64,000 nucleotides of DNA from Ruegeria lacuscaerulensis (GTDB lineage Bacteria > Pseudomonadota > Alphaproteobacteria > Rhodobacterales > Rhodobacteraceae), in contig NZ_WQDY01000012.1 in assembly GCF_013033355.1 (NCBI RefSeq), positions 94,762 to 158,761 on the forward strand, written 5' to 3'. Of the stretch, positions 26,873 through 35,938 are shown piece by piece. Position 1 is the first letter of the stretch. Each line of letters starts with the position of its first letter. The position numbers and the translations under genes were made by a program. The notes under the pieces were generated by a model. That model made no database searches, was not told the DNA's origin, and saw only the letters and a list, made by a program, of their open reading frames with translations.

Positions 26873-27754
26873 ATGGACCGGATCGACGGGATGCAGAGCT
26901 TCGTGGCTGTTGTGGAATCCGGTTCTTTTGCCGCCGCCGGACAACGGCTTGGCATTTCAAACAAGCTGGTCAGCAAGCGTGTCGCACAGCTCGAAAACAT
27001 GGTTGGGCTGAATCTTCTCCATCGCACCACCAGGTCTATGTCGCTGACCCACGAGGGGGAGCGATATCTGGAAGGAGCGCGACGAGTGCTGGCTGAGATG
27101 GAGCAGTTGGAGACTGAGTTTGACGCTTCAGAGGGCTTGAAGGGCATCGTTCGTGTGGCCGCGCCCCTTACCTATGGCGACACGGCGGTGGCTAAAGCAG
27201 CAAGCCGCTTCGTAGAGCAACACCCGAACGTCACGGTCGAATTGGACTTGTCGGATCATTATGCCGATCTGGCCAAGGGCGGTTTCGATATCGCAATACG
27301 GATCGGCGCGCTCAGTGACTCCAGTTTGGTCGTTCGCAAGCTTGGTGAAACGCATATGAAAGTCGTCGCGACCCCTTCCTACCTTGAAGAACATGGCGCA
27401 CCTTCACATCCTGCGGAACTCTCGGACCACATTTGCATTCGAGATGCGAACAACCCGGATCCAAACCGCTGGCCCTTCCAGATCGAAGGGCAAACCGTGC
27501 AGGTGCCTGTCTCTGGCCCATTTCTCGCAAACAGTCCTCCCGCCTGCCTCGTTCCGACGCGCGCAGGGAGCGGCATCTTCATATGCCCAGATGTGTTTTT
27601 GGGGGACGACCTTGAAACCGGACGTCTTGTGCAACTCTTTCCGGAGTTCCATTCCCGCACTTTGCCGATCCAAAGCGTGCAGTTGCCTTCGGCCTTTCGA
27701 AAGCCGCGTGTTAAGTCCTTTGTCGAGTTTATGCGTGAAGAGATTCGAGCGTAG
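26873..27754 (+). CDS. LysR-family transcriptional regulator
   Basis: The 293-residue protein has an N-terminal wHTH (residues 6-65: FVAVVESGSFAAAGQRLGISNKLVSKRVAQLE) and a periplasmic-binding-like effector domain. It belongs to the CrgA/DhcR-like group. A GGAG precedes ATG 26873. The divergent arrangement with the VOC-SnoaL-ABM operon, 104 bp apart, suggests it controls that operon. Confidence 0.85.
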   Translation: MDRIDGMQSFVAVVESGSFAAAGQRLGISNKLVSKRVAQLENMVGLNLLHRTTRSMSLTHEGERYLEGARRVLAEMEQLETEFDASEGLKGIVRVAAPLTYGDTAVAKAASRFVEQHPNVTVELDLSDHYADLAKGGFDIAIRIGALSDSSLVVRKLGETHMKVVATPSYLEEHGAPSHPAELSDHICIRDANNPDPNRWPFQIEGQTVQVPVSGPFLANSPPACLVPTRAGSGIFICPDVFLGDDLETGRLVQLFPEFHSRTLPIQSVQLPSAFRKPRVKSFVEFMREEIRA

Positions 27755-28201
27755 GAAGTCCAAAGCAGTCACTCGCGCTATGCGCAGCATTTGGTAGGTA
27801 TGGGCTCAGTGTTGCCGTTCTCCGCAGCAAGCATGATTGGCTGGTCCCAGCCTGAAGCAGGCATTCACAATCACGCTTTTCAGTTTTGCACCAAGCCATT
27901 GACTAGGACATGCGCGACGTTCAGGAAATCATGTTGTCTGCTGTAAACGACTGAATTGGGCTCGGTGCCATCGTTGTCTGCTGTTAGCATGATTGGCCGC
28001 ACGCAGCCCGAAGCGGACCTTCGCAACCAAGCTTTGCTAACTCCGAAATACACAACGAAACGGCCAGTTGCAGAGGTTGTATCGGCGGTGGCAACCAACC
28101 ATTCATGTCGTCGACTAACCTGTTCAACGTCGCACTACAACTTCTCCGAACTGATCCCACGAGGACCTAATCTTCGAAGCGTTCATTTGGCTCGACCACA
28201 T
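27755..28201. other. Intergenic region with diverged tandem repeat
   Basis: No gene is supported in these ~450 bp. The notable content is a pair of diverged direct repeats of about 83 bp (listed separately). Regulators converge from both sides. Confidence 0.6.
27802..28040 (+). repeat. Pair of diverged direct repeats
   Basis: The stretches 27802-27884 and 27958-28040 align over about 83 bp. Both begin GGGCTC(A/G)GTG, share AGCATGATTGGC in the middle, and continue with CAGCC(T/C)GAAGC(A/G)G. They are 156 bp apart start to start. Similar intergenic sequences occur in roseobacters in my memory, but I cannot verify that here. No open frame runs through them. Confidence 0.55.
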
Positions 28202-29209
28202 TTACTTGCTTCGGAACTTGGTCGGTGTCATTCCGGTCTGACCTCGGAAAAAGCGAGTGAAATGGGACTTGTCAGAATAGCCGAGCATCAGTCCGATCTC
28301 TGCAATTGTCATCTGGTTTTGTTTGAGGTGCTCCTTGGCGACATCGATACGCAGCCGTTTGATTTCGCGCGGTAACGTTGTGCCTTGTTGATGAAGCGCT
28401 TTCAGGAACCGTTCCGGCTGTATTCCCAGCAACTCGGCCACCATCTCCGGCCCCAAATCGGGTTCATCCAGTTTGCCGCGCAACACAGAGCGCAAAGCAG
28501 CCACCACAGTTACTTCTTCATCTTGTCGCGGTGAGGCCATCGGCTTGGCAGAGCCGTCAGAGACATGGTGCAAAAACAACCATTCCACAGGAAAACTAAT
28601 TTGCATTCCGGGATCGGTTCCAAGGCCAACCTCGATCCCTTTGTAGTCGATAGGCAGCCCATTGATGTATCTGCTTTCCCATCGCACACGGGAAGAGTCC
28701 CAGGACTCTCCGACGACGGTCTGCAATAGGCGTACATAGATTGCGGCACCAAAACCGGTCACCTGAATGGGTGGGACGGTTGGTTCCTGTTGCCTCTCGA
28801 TACGATAAGTCGCTTTGTCTGCTTCAATGACAAGGCTGTGCCGCACAGAATTGGACTCCTGCGGCACGAGCTCAACAAAGCGGGTAAAAAACTCGAACAG
28901 CGTTTTTGTAGATTGCAAGGCTTGAGCGAAGGGCGGCCACTCTTGCAGGTCAAACGCTTCCCCTACATTCAGTCCTAGGTATCGATCCCCTGATACTTCT
29001 GAGAAAGCATTTACCAAGCCGTAAACCAACTCGGAGTGAACGAACACGGATGGGTTAGTCATCAGTTCAGCTTTCAAGCCGACCTGATCCAATGCTGGTT
29101 GCGGATTGATCTTACGTTCGGTGAGATATTGCAGAAAGGGAGCGGCTAAAGAGAGGCGAACAAAGCCCTCGCTATGCTCTCGGGAGGTGGAGTTGAAAGG
29201 CAAGCTCAT
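28202..29209 (-). CDS. AraC-family regulator
   Basis: The 335-residue regulator has an arabinose-binding-type N-terminal domain (about 25-215) and a C-terminal AraC HTH (TIAEIGLMLGYSDKSHFTRFFRGQTGMTPTKFR). It is only distantly similar to the AraC protein at 20508-21530. It diverges from the secreted amidohydrolase operon 132 bp away and probably activates it. Confidence 0.83.
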   Translation of the reverse strand: MSLPFNSTSREHSEGFVRLSLAAPFLQYLTERKINPQPALDQVGLKAELMTNPSVFVHSELVYGLVNAFSEVSGDRYLGLNVGEAFDLQEWPPFAQALQSTKTLFEFFTRFVELVPQESNSVRHSLVIEADKATYRIERQQEPTVPPIQVTGFGAAIYVRLLQTVVGESWDSSRVRWESRYINGLPIDYKGIEVGLGTDPGMQISFPVEWLFLHHVSDGSAKPMASPRQDEEVTVVAALRSVLRGKLDEPDLGPEMVAELLGIQPERFLKALHQQGTTLPREIKRLRIDVAKEHLKQNQMTIAEIGLMLGYSDKSHFTRFFRGQTGMTPTKFRSK

Positions 29210-29341
29210 AACCCTTGTTGGATTAGCTTTAAGAAGTGGCCATTTTTGCAGTCACATTCGTACATCTTAATTCAAAAGGGGCAACCGAGCCAATGAATTC
29301 CAGACTATAGTTGGCAAAACATGAATATGAAGGGAGTACTT

Positions 29342-30739
29342 ATGTCCGGCTTACGAATGTCTCTTTGCTCGACGGCAATTGTCGCGGCAGTTCTTTCTTT
29401 TTCGGCGACCGCGCAGGCTCAGGATCAAGAAGAACCCCAAACGCTGTTTACCAACGTGCATGTCTTCGACGGTGTGAATGAGCAACGCATTGAAAATGCC
29501 AGTGTTCTGGTCGAGGGCAATCTGATCAAGTCCGTCTCAACCGATGCCATTGATGCGCCGAGCGCGACGGTTATCGACGGCGGTGGGCGCACTCTGACAC
29601 CGGGCTTTATAGAGAATCACGCGCACCTGATGCTCATGGGGCCATCGATTGCCGAGATGGAAACCAACTCGACCTGGGAGGATTTCGCCATCCACGGGAC
29701 CCGGATGGCCGAAATGTACCTGATGCAGGGCTTCACGACCGTTCGCGATGCCGGGGGCGCTGGGGGCGGGCTGCGGCGCGCAATTGACGCCGGCCAGATC
29801 GTCGGCCCCCGCTTTTATCCTTCCGGGGCATTTCTCGGAACACGTGGTGGTCACGCCGATTTCGCATCCTTCACATCTCCGCCGGGTGGGGTGACCAACT
29901 TTGGGACTCTGAATATGGCCCAACAGGTCAACGGTGTTGACGAAATTTACATGTATGGCCGCAACAACCTGCGCATGGGTGCCACGCAATTGAAGTTCAT
30001 GCAATCAGGTGGGGTGATTTCGGCATTCGATCCATGGCAGTTGCTCGCCGGTTCGAAAGAAGAGATCGAGGCCGCTGTTCAGGTTGCCAACGAGTACGGC
30101 ACCTATGTCATGGCACATTCCTACCGCAAAGAAGCGATCATCAATGCCCTGAATGCAGGGGTCAGAACCATTGAACACGGATTTCACTTTGACTGCGAGA
30201 TTTCTGCTTTGATGAAAGAAAAAGGAGCGTACATCACGACGAACATCACAGCATTTGATCCAGGCCTACTTGATGTTCCTTCCGTGAAAAACAACCCCAA
30301 CAGTTTGAGGAAGGCCAAATCGGCCTCGGCGACCTTCGAAGCCTACATTCCAAGTATGAAGGAATGCCCGGCGCCGCGCGGTTTCCAAACCGATTGCGTC
30401 GGCTCGGTCGAAGCGTGCAACATCCAGATCGCCTACGAGAAACATCTGAATAACCATTTCTTCGGCCCCTATGCGTCGATGGTAACCCTAACTTCGGTAG
30501 GTGGCGAGATCGCGGCACTTAGCGGTGATTTCATGAACCCCTATCCGGAAGGCAAACTGGGTGTGATCGAAGAAGGCGCCTATGCCGACATCCTGCTGAT
30601 AGACGGCAACCCCCTCGAAGACTTCTCTGTCGTTGGAACAGGCGATCAGTGGTTCGGTGCGGACCCGAGGCCGGACAGCCCGGAAACAATCCGCCTGATC
30701 ATGAAGGACGGTGTGATCTACAAAAACACACTGGATTGA
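29342..30739 (+). CDS. Secreted imidazolonepropionase-like amidohydrolase
   Basis: This metal-dependent hydrolase of about 465 residues carries a signal peptide (AVLSFSATAQAQ). Metal-site motifs are HAHL near residue 98, the Lys-containing QLKFMQSGG, AHSY, IEHGFHFD, and an Asp in FQTD. All five positions are therefore present. AAGGGAG before ATG 29342 favours that start over 29321. Family members cleave Xaa-Pro dipeptides, N-acylated amino acids or lactams. The following genes encode a DUF3299 protein and a porin, suggesting a periplasmic hydrolysis and uptake unit. Confidence 0.78.
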   Translation: MSGLRMSLCSTAIVAAVLSFSATAQAQDQEEPQTLFTNVHVFDGVNEQRIENASVLVEGNLIKSVSTDAIDAPSATVIDGGGRTLTPGFIENHAHLMLMGPSIAEMETNSTWEDFAIHGTRMAEMYLMQGFTTVRDAGGAGGGLRRAIDAGQIVGPRFYPSGAFLGTRGGHADFASFTSPPGGVTNFGTLNMAQQVNGVDEIYMYGRNNLRMGATQLKFMQSGGVISAFDPWQLLAGSKEEIEAAVQVANEYGTYVMAHSYRKEAIINALNAGVRTIEHGFHFDCEISALMKEKGAYITTNITAFDPGLLDVPSVKNNPNSLRKAKSASATFEAYIPSMKECPAPRGFQTDCVGSVEACNIQIAYEKHLNNHFFGPYASMVTLTSVGGEIAALSGDFMNPYPEGKLGVIEEGAYADILLIDGNPLEDFSVVGTGDQWFGADPRPDSPETIRLIMKDGVIYKNTLD

Positions 30740-30765
30740 CCAGATAAAGCAGCCGGAGAGCATTC

Positions 30766-31530
30766 ATGCGAAATTGGTTTTGCTCCGCAGTATTCGCAGG
30801 GTTGGTTTTGTGCGGTTATGATGCTGCGGCGACGCCTGGAACCGCGTTGGACTGGTCAGACCTGCCTGACCCGTCTGCGCAGGTCTTTGAAGACCCCTAT
30901 CGCGAACTTAGCGCCGAACAATTCGACGATGTCCTTTACGTCGTACGGCTGCGCGGCAGGCTACAGCAGGATAGTGGCAGCGAAGAAGAGAGACAAAAAT
31001 GGCAGGAGCTTCTGACCGAGACTGAGGATGCCTTGGCGGCTGATGGGATTGATGTCGACTGGCTACTCGATCAGCGAGAGGTCGTGACGGAACGGCGAAG
31101 AAAGGCTGGAACAAACGGAAATCTGCAATTCGATGGTCAAACAATCACACTCGCGGGCTTTGCCATTCCTGCTCCGAGTGATCCGGATGGACGGCCTGTG
31201 GCGTATTTGGTGCCAGAAAGAGGGATGTGCAGTCACATGCCTCCACCTCCGCCCAACCAAATGATCCGTGTACGGCTGAATGGCGACTGGACGCCCAGCT
31301 ATTTCCACGAACCCGTTCGGCTGACGGGCACGCTGACTATTGACCCTTCTGTTCAGAATATGATGGTTGTGGACGGCCTCATGCCTATGAATGCGACATT
31401 CCAGTTGGAGACGGAACGTGTCGAAACTCTGGAAACCGAGGCAGACAGGTTGGAATGGAAGCAGCGGGCCGCTGATCGGATCCGGGCGGCGGGAGATCGC
31501 AAGACCGGCGGGGCAAAGGCGTCTGAATGA
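30766..31530 (+). CDS. Secreted DUF3299 protein
   Basis: The 254-residue precursor has a signal peptide ending near AAATPG. Its core carries the DUF3299 hallmark MCSHMPPPPPNQMI (about 155-168) followed by a beta-rich fold. Members of this family are exported and often sit beside ABC or metal-handling genes; their role is unknown. It overlaps the porin start by 4 bp (ATGA), so the two are translationally coupled. Confidence 0.72.
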   Translation: MRNWFCSAVFAGLVLCGYDAAATPGTALDWSDLPDPSAQVFEDPYRELSAEQFDDVLYVVRLRGRLQQDSGSEEERQKWQELLTETEDALAADGIDVDWLLDQREVVTERRRKAGTNGNLQFDGQTITLAGFAIPAPSDPDGRPVAYLVPERGMCSHMPPPPPNQMIRVRLNGDWTPSYFHEPVRLTGTLTIDPSVQNMMVVDGLMPMNATFQLETERVETLETEADRLEWKQRAADRIRAAGDRKTGGAKASE

Positions 31531-32705
31531 TAAGACTTCTGGTTGTCGCATCGAGTATTGCCTTTGCTGGCGCAGCGTCGGCTCAGGGACTATCCGGGCC
31601 ATCTTCGGTTGAAGCTGATCTAGAGCCCGGCGATGGGCTAACCGACCCACAGTATCGTTCCGATTTTCCACGCAACATCGCACCGGGTTGGTTTCAGTGG
31701 AAAGACCGACTGGCTGAGGGTGGTTTTCGGTTCAACATTGACTACCTGGCATTGGGCCAAACCACGGATGCTGATCTGGGAACCGGCGAAGCAGCCAGCG
31801 GAATTGCGCGGTTCTACGGCAGTTGGCAGGCAACTGAACGGGGGTCTCTGACATTCAAGATCGAAGACAGGCACAGTTATACTGACGTTGCTCCGCAATT
31901 TCTCGGGCTGGATGGCGGAGCCCTTTCAATCACGGGAACAGCCTTCAATGACAACGGTTTGCTTCTGACCAATTTGTTCTGGACCCAAAGGGCTGAGAAT
32001 GGGTCGTGGGCGCTGCAAGTCGGCCAGATTGATGTAACGGACTTTGTGGATATCTACGGGTTGGTAAGCCCCTACAGTGGTTTTCAAAACCTGTCTTTCA
32101 ATACCAACCCGACAATCAACACGCCCAACCAAGGCCTTGGTATTGCCGGTGGGGTAAAGCTGAGCGAGAACCTCTACGCCGTTGCCAGCGTATCAGACGC
32201 AAACGCCGACCCGTCCGATCCAAACTTTGATGTGTTTAGCGACGGCAATCTCTTCAAGTCGCTCGAACTTGGGTACACGTCCGGCTTTGATCTCATCTAC
32301 TTCGACAATATCCATCTGACCCTCTGGCATGCGGATGCGGCTGACGATGGCAGTCGAGCAGAAGATTACGGCGCAGCGTTTTCCGCCGCATGGTTTGTTG
32401 ACAATAAATGGATGCCGTTCTTCCGTGCAGGGGCCTCGAAGGGAACCGCAGCGCTTTATGAACGGTCGATTTCTGCCGGTCTCGGTTACTATGGTCGCAA
32501 CACCGATTTGGCCGGTCTGGGCCTAAACTGGGCCGAAGCAAGAGGCATAGATGGCGATCAGTTCACGCTTGAAGCTTTCTACCGCTTTTCAATCTCACCC
32601 GGACTGCAGATCACGCCATCGGTACAATTCATTTCCGACCCGCTTCTAAATCCCGATCAGGACCGGATTACCCTGTTCGGTCTAAGAACCCGGATCGTTT
32701 TCTAA
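31527..32705 (+). CDS. OprB-like outer-membrane carbohydrate porin
   Basis: The 392-residue precursor has a signal peptide (AFAGAASAQG) and is rich in amphipathic beta strands, ending with the aromatic RIVF typical of outer-membrane barrels. FFRAGAS and a YxRSISAGLGY-type strand match the OprB/carbohydrate-selective porin family. It is coupled to the DUF3299 gene and probably admits the substrate or product of the amidohydrolase. Confidence 0.75.
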   Translation: MIRLLVVASSIAFAGAASAQGLSGPSSVEADLEPGDGLTDPQYRSDFPRNIAPGWFQWKDRLAEGGFRFNIDYLALGQTTDADLGTGEAASGIARFYGSWQATERGSLTFKIEDRHSYTDVAPQFLGLDGGALSITGTAFNDNGLLLTNLFWTQRAENGSWALQVGQIDVTDFVDIYGLVSPYSGFQNLSFNTNPTINTPNQGLGIAGGVKLSENLYAVASVSDANADPSDPNFDVFSDGNLFKSLELGYTSGFDLIYFDNIHLTLWHADAADDGSRAEDYGAAFSAAWFVDNKWMPFFRAGASKGTAALYERSISAGLGYYGRNTDLAGLGLNWAEARGIDGDQFTLEAFYRFSISPGLQITPSVQFISDPLLNPDQDRITLFGLRTRIVF

Positions 32706-32819
32706 TGCGGGGTGAAGGCAGTCACTAAGGGGTGTGCCAAAGGGCAACTAAGAGAGATCAAGCGCGTGCCGGAATTTTCAACGCCGGTCGAATGAAGTTG
32801 GGAAGCAAAGGAACAATCT

Positions 32820-33200
32820 ATGAAGATTGCATACGGAATTCTTGCAGCCTTAGCAGTTGTGTTTTTCATCCTTGGAGGCAGCGATGCCCATGCCAAAGAC
32901 AACAAGGGTAAAAAGCCGAACAAGGGGGGCAAGAACGGTGATGTCAGCATTCAGATAGAAGACAAACCCGGCAAAGGCCCAAAAGCTGTACCACCTGGAC
33001 AGATCAAGCGCTACACGCGCGGTGCCAAGCTCCCATCTGACCTGGAGTTCGAGGATATTGGGGACCTTTCCAAATGGAAGCTTGGGGAGCCGGGCAAAGG
33101 AAACCGCTACATTCTGGTCGATGACGAAGTCCTCGAAGTTACGAATGACCTGTCTACCGTGGTCGATGCCGTCGGCATCGTCGGTGATCTTCTAAATTAG
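32820..33200 (+). CDS. Small exported CigR/RcnB-like protein
   Basis: The 126-residue protein has an N-terminal signal or anchor (residues 4-26). A Lys/Gly/Pro-rich linker (KGKKPNKGGKNG) follows, then a C-terminal RcnB-like domain with the pattern NRYILVDDEVLEVTNDLSTVVDAVG. CigR and RcnB family proteins are periplasmic. It follows the porin by 114 bp in the same direction. Confidence 0.65.
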   Translation: MKIAYGILAALAVVFFILGGSDAHAKDNKGKKPNKGGKNGDVSIQIEDKPGKGPKAVPPGQIKRYTRGAKLPSDLEFEDIGDLSKWKLGEPGKGNRYILVDDEVLEVTNDLSTVVDAVGIVGDLLN

Positions 33201-33311
33201 GCGAAAGTACGATGTTTCAGGGCAAGAACTACCTCGTTTGCCCTGACGCTGGCCGGGGCGATCATTTGTGAACCCCGGCCCAAGTTCAAAACCCGGATCC
33301 GAGGCGCTACG

Positions 33312-33518
33312 ATGATAAAGGCCCTTCTTGTTCTTTTTGCGCTTGCTACCTTTTCGTCAGCACGCGCCCTACTCGCTCAGGAAAACGGTGCAACTGAAGT
33401 CCCGCAAACAATACGCTTTGAGGGCTATGTATAGCCCAGTCGCGAAGCAGAACTGTCGCCTTTGGTGGACAATGTGGTCAACCGGACTTTGCAAAGTCTG
33501 CTTTCTGCGCATCGCTGA
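33312..33518 (+). pseudogene. Small exported protein gene interrupted by TAG
   Basis: ATG 33312 begins a 40-codon frame with a clear signal peptide (LLVLFALATFSSARALLAQE), ending at TAG 33432. The same frame continues for 27 further codons with ordinary composition (SREAELSPLVDNVVNRTLQ) to TGA 33516. One amber codon thus splits what looks like a 67-residue exported protein. It could be a decayed gene, a sequencing error, or a short functional peptide. Confidence 0.45.
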
Positions 33519-33893
33519 CCTTAAAGCGCGTTGAAGCATTTTGTATTTTGGGCTCGAGACGGCCGATCTCTGCAATTGGGATCAACGTCTGCTGCTAGAC
33601 AGATCTAAGTAAAGGTGCGTTGGGTCCGCTGGGGCGATGATCACTCAACCAATGATCGCTTCACATAAAACCGCTTCAACGACGTTCGCGGTTTGTTGTG
33701 GTGGTGCAAAGCAACCCTTGGCTGCAGAAGCTTGGCGTTCTCATCTTCGTTTATTCGGCTGCCTGATGCAGCGGGGTTGGGATGTTGAATAATAAACTTA
33801 CGAAATTCATCTGGTAAGCACAGAAATTAAGCTTGCCTATCAGGCCCCGTGTCGCTGATCCAGGTGATGGTGATAGGCAGAAACAACAGCGAG
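33519..33893. other. Intergenic region with repeat copy B
   Basis: Apart from the dispersed repeat at 33642-33699 I see no gene or clear signal in this stretch. Confidence 0.5.
33642..33699 (+). repeat. Dispersed repeat, copy B
   Basis: This is the partner of 20338-20395. The conserved block ATCGCTTCACATAA is followed by an imperfect hairpin with arms ACCGC and GCGGT. See copy A. Confidence 0.65.
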
Positions 33894-34547
33894 CTACATA
33901 GCTTCAAGCGTATGTGAGAGACCGTTTCGGATGTGATCTTCCAACAGTTTCTTGGCCGTGTCGGCGTCTCTGGCCAGCGCGGCATCGAACATGCCCTTGT
34001 GCTCCTTGACGGCCTCTTCACCGCGATAAGTCAACACTAGCATCTGATACCGCAGGTACTTGTCGTAGATGATCGAGTGCAGAGACAGAAGGTTCTTGGA
34101 GTTGCAGGCTGCGATCATCGCCTGGTGAAACTCCCAATCATATCGTTTCCAGGTTTCTTTCTCGGATTCGTCGCCCTTCAGAAGCTGCTGTTCCATCAGG
34201 TGCAGCTTGTGGTGTGCGGCAACGAGGTTGCCTTCCCAGTCCGTGTCGCCATTCGCAATGGACAACTCCAATGCGTGGCATTCCAACAGGACGCGCAGCT
34301 CAGAAATCTCGGTCAGGTCTTCTCGTGAAACCGGCGTAACCAGGAAACCCCGTTGCTCGGGAGCTTCGACAAATCCATCGCTGGCGAGCCTGTTCAGCGT
34401 TTCACGAAGTGTCGAAAGGCTTGCCGAGTAGCGTTCCTTCAAGGCGTCCAGCTTCAGTTTGGAGCCGGGCTGCAGCTCCCCGAAGATGATGTCCCGCTTG
34501 ATGCGCTGATAGGTGCTTGCACCTACCGTAGACGGCTGTTTCGCCAT
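33894..34547 (-). CDS. GntR-family regulator (FCD)
   Basis: The 217-residue protein has an N-terminal winged HTH (about 10-70) and an all-helical FCD effector domain with the metal/ligand residues typical of organic-acid sensors (EFHQAMI, and a late EHKGMFDAAL). ATG 34547 is used; GTG 34556 is also in frame. It diverges from the catabolic locus, and three matching 20-bp palindromes precede the units of that locus, so it is the best candidate for their repressor. Confidence 0.83.
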   Translation of the reverse strand: MAKQPSTVGASTYQRIKRDIIFGELQPGSKLKLDALKERYSASLSTLRETLNRLASDGFVEAPEQRGFLVTPVSREDLTEISELRVLLECHALELSIANGDTDWEGNLVAAHHKLHLMEQQLLKGDESEKETWKRYDWEFHQAMIAACNSKNLLSLHSIIYDKYLRYQMLVLTYRGEEAVKEHKGMFDAALARDADTAKKLLEDHIRNGLSHTLEAM

Positions 34548-34622
34548 GCGTTTCACCCGATATTATCAGTTTCCTCGTTCAATTAGCATTTTTCAGAGAC
34601 ATCAGCAATCCAAACTGATGTA

Positions 34623-34642
34623 TGGTAAAAATAAAAATATCA
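34623..34642. promoter_or_regulatory. GntR operator, site 1
   Basis: TGGTAAAAA-TA-AAAATATCA conserves the TGRTA...TATCA ends and the exact right arm of sites 2 and 3. It lies between the gntR start and the first oxidoreductase gene, inside a wider ATGTATG/CATACAT inverted repeat (34618-34647). Confidence 0.6.
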
Positions 34643-34755
34643 TACATTATTGCGGAATCGCGAAAACCCCAATACGGTCGTGGCCAAGTTGGGCAAAGCA
34701 GCCCGATCGCAATCATCGGTTTCGGGATTTTCCGGACCCTCCGGAAGGAAGCAAA

Positions 34756-35847
34756 GTGTCTAAGAACTTTCGCATTGCCATTGTCGGCATTGGCCTTGTT
34801 GGACGCCGCCACGCAGACGCTATCCGAGCGTTGCGCCATGTTGATCTCGTCGCGGTGGTCGACCCCAGCGATGAAGGCCGTGCTTACGCCGTTGAGCATG
34901 GGGTCGCATGTTACGAAACCCTCGAGGAAATGTTAGCAAACAAGACGCCAGACGGAGCTGTTCTGGCGACTCCGACTACGCTTCATGTCGAGCAAGGCCT
35001 CACGTGTGTTCGACATGGTTGTCCCGTTCTTGTCGAAAAGCCGATCGCCGTGGAAGCCACCGCTGCACTCGAGCTTGTTCAAGCAGCGGAGAAGGCCAAT
35101 GTGCCACTGATGGTCGGACATCATCGTCGACACAATCCTCTGATCCGGTCGGCTAAGGAAGCCATTGTCGATGGGAAGATTGGAAATGTGCGCGCTGTCC
35201 ATGCGAATTGCTGGTTCTATAAGCCAAACGAGTATTTTGATGCTGCGCCTTGGAGAAAGAAACCCGGTGCAGGGCCCATCTCGGTCAATCTTGTCCACGA
35301 TGTTGATCTGCTTCGGTACCTGGCCGGAGAAGTCATGACCGTACAGGCGCAGTCGGCTTCATCGCAGCGGGGTTACGACAACGAAGATGTCGCCGGCGCG
35401 CTGTTGACGTTTGAAAGCGGGGCGATCGGGACCATAAGTGTGTCCGACAGCATCGTCGCTCCGTGGAGCTGGGAGATGACGTCTCAGGAATATCCAATCT
35501 ATCCGTCGACCACTGAGAGTAGTTACATGATCGGTGGCTCTCATGGTTCGTTGTCCGTTCCCGATCTTCGATTGTGGAGTTACCAGAGTGAGCAAAGGGA
35601 CTGGTGGACACCTATTTCATCGACCGCGCTGAAGAAGGGTGCGTCTGACCCTCTGGTCAATCAGCTCAGGCACTTTGTTGAAGTAGCTCGGCACGAAGCA
35701 GTGCCGATTGTGTCTGGATGGGAAGGGTTCAGAACGCTTCAAGTTATTGAAGCTATTCAGAATTCTTGCAGAACTGGCGAGACTGTCAGGATAAGAAACC
35801 TTCAGGAAACGCAGCATCAGAGATTGCAGGTAATGAAAAATATCTGA
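34756..35847 (+). CDS. Gfo/Idh/MocA-family oxidoreductase
   Basis: This 363-residue NAD(P)-dependent dehydrogenase uses GTG 34756 with AAGGAAG upstream. The Rossmann motif is VGIGLVG (10-16), the family EKP motif (LVEKPIAVE) follows, and the catalytic His/Asp region is VHDVDLLRYL. Such enzymes oxidise or reduce cyclic polyols, sugars and sugar acids. It opens the GntR-controlled locus. The TRAP operon starts about 90 bp later behind a palindrome that covers this gene's stop codon. Confidence 0.83.
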   Translation: MSKNFRIAIVGIGLVGRRHADAIRALRHVDLVAVVDPSDEGRAYAVEHGVACYETLEEMLANKTPDGAVLATPTTLHVEQGLTCVRHGCPVLVEKPIAVEATAALELVQAAEKANVPLMVGHHRRHNPLIRSAKEAIVDGKIGNVRAVHANCWFYKPNEYFDAAPWRKKPGAGPISVNLVHDVDLLRYLAGEVMTVQAQSASSQRGYDNEDVAGALLTFESGAIGTISVSDSIVAPWSWEMTSQEYPIYPSTTESSYMIGGSHGSLSVPDLRLWSYQSEQRDWWTPISSTALKKGASDPLVNQLRHFVEVARHEAVPIVSGWEGFRTLQVIEAIQNSCRTGETVRIRNLQETQHQRLQVMKNI

Positions 35848-35864
35848 TATTTTGTAAAACATCT
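35845..35864. promoter_or_regulatory. GntR operator, site 2
   Basis: TGATATTTT-GT-AAAACATCT matches site 3 at all but two arm positions. It starts in the stop codon of the preceding oxidoreductase gene and lies about 75 bp before the TRAP binding-protein start. Confidence 0.65.
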
Positions 35865-35938
35865 TGCAAAAAGTCCAAAATAGGTCAAAACTCTGAATCG
35901 CAAAAAAGAAGCATCATGATGTCTCAGGGAGGAGCAAA

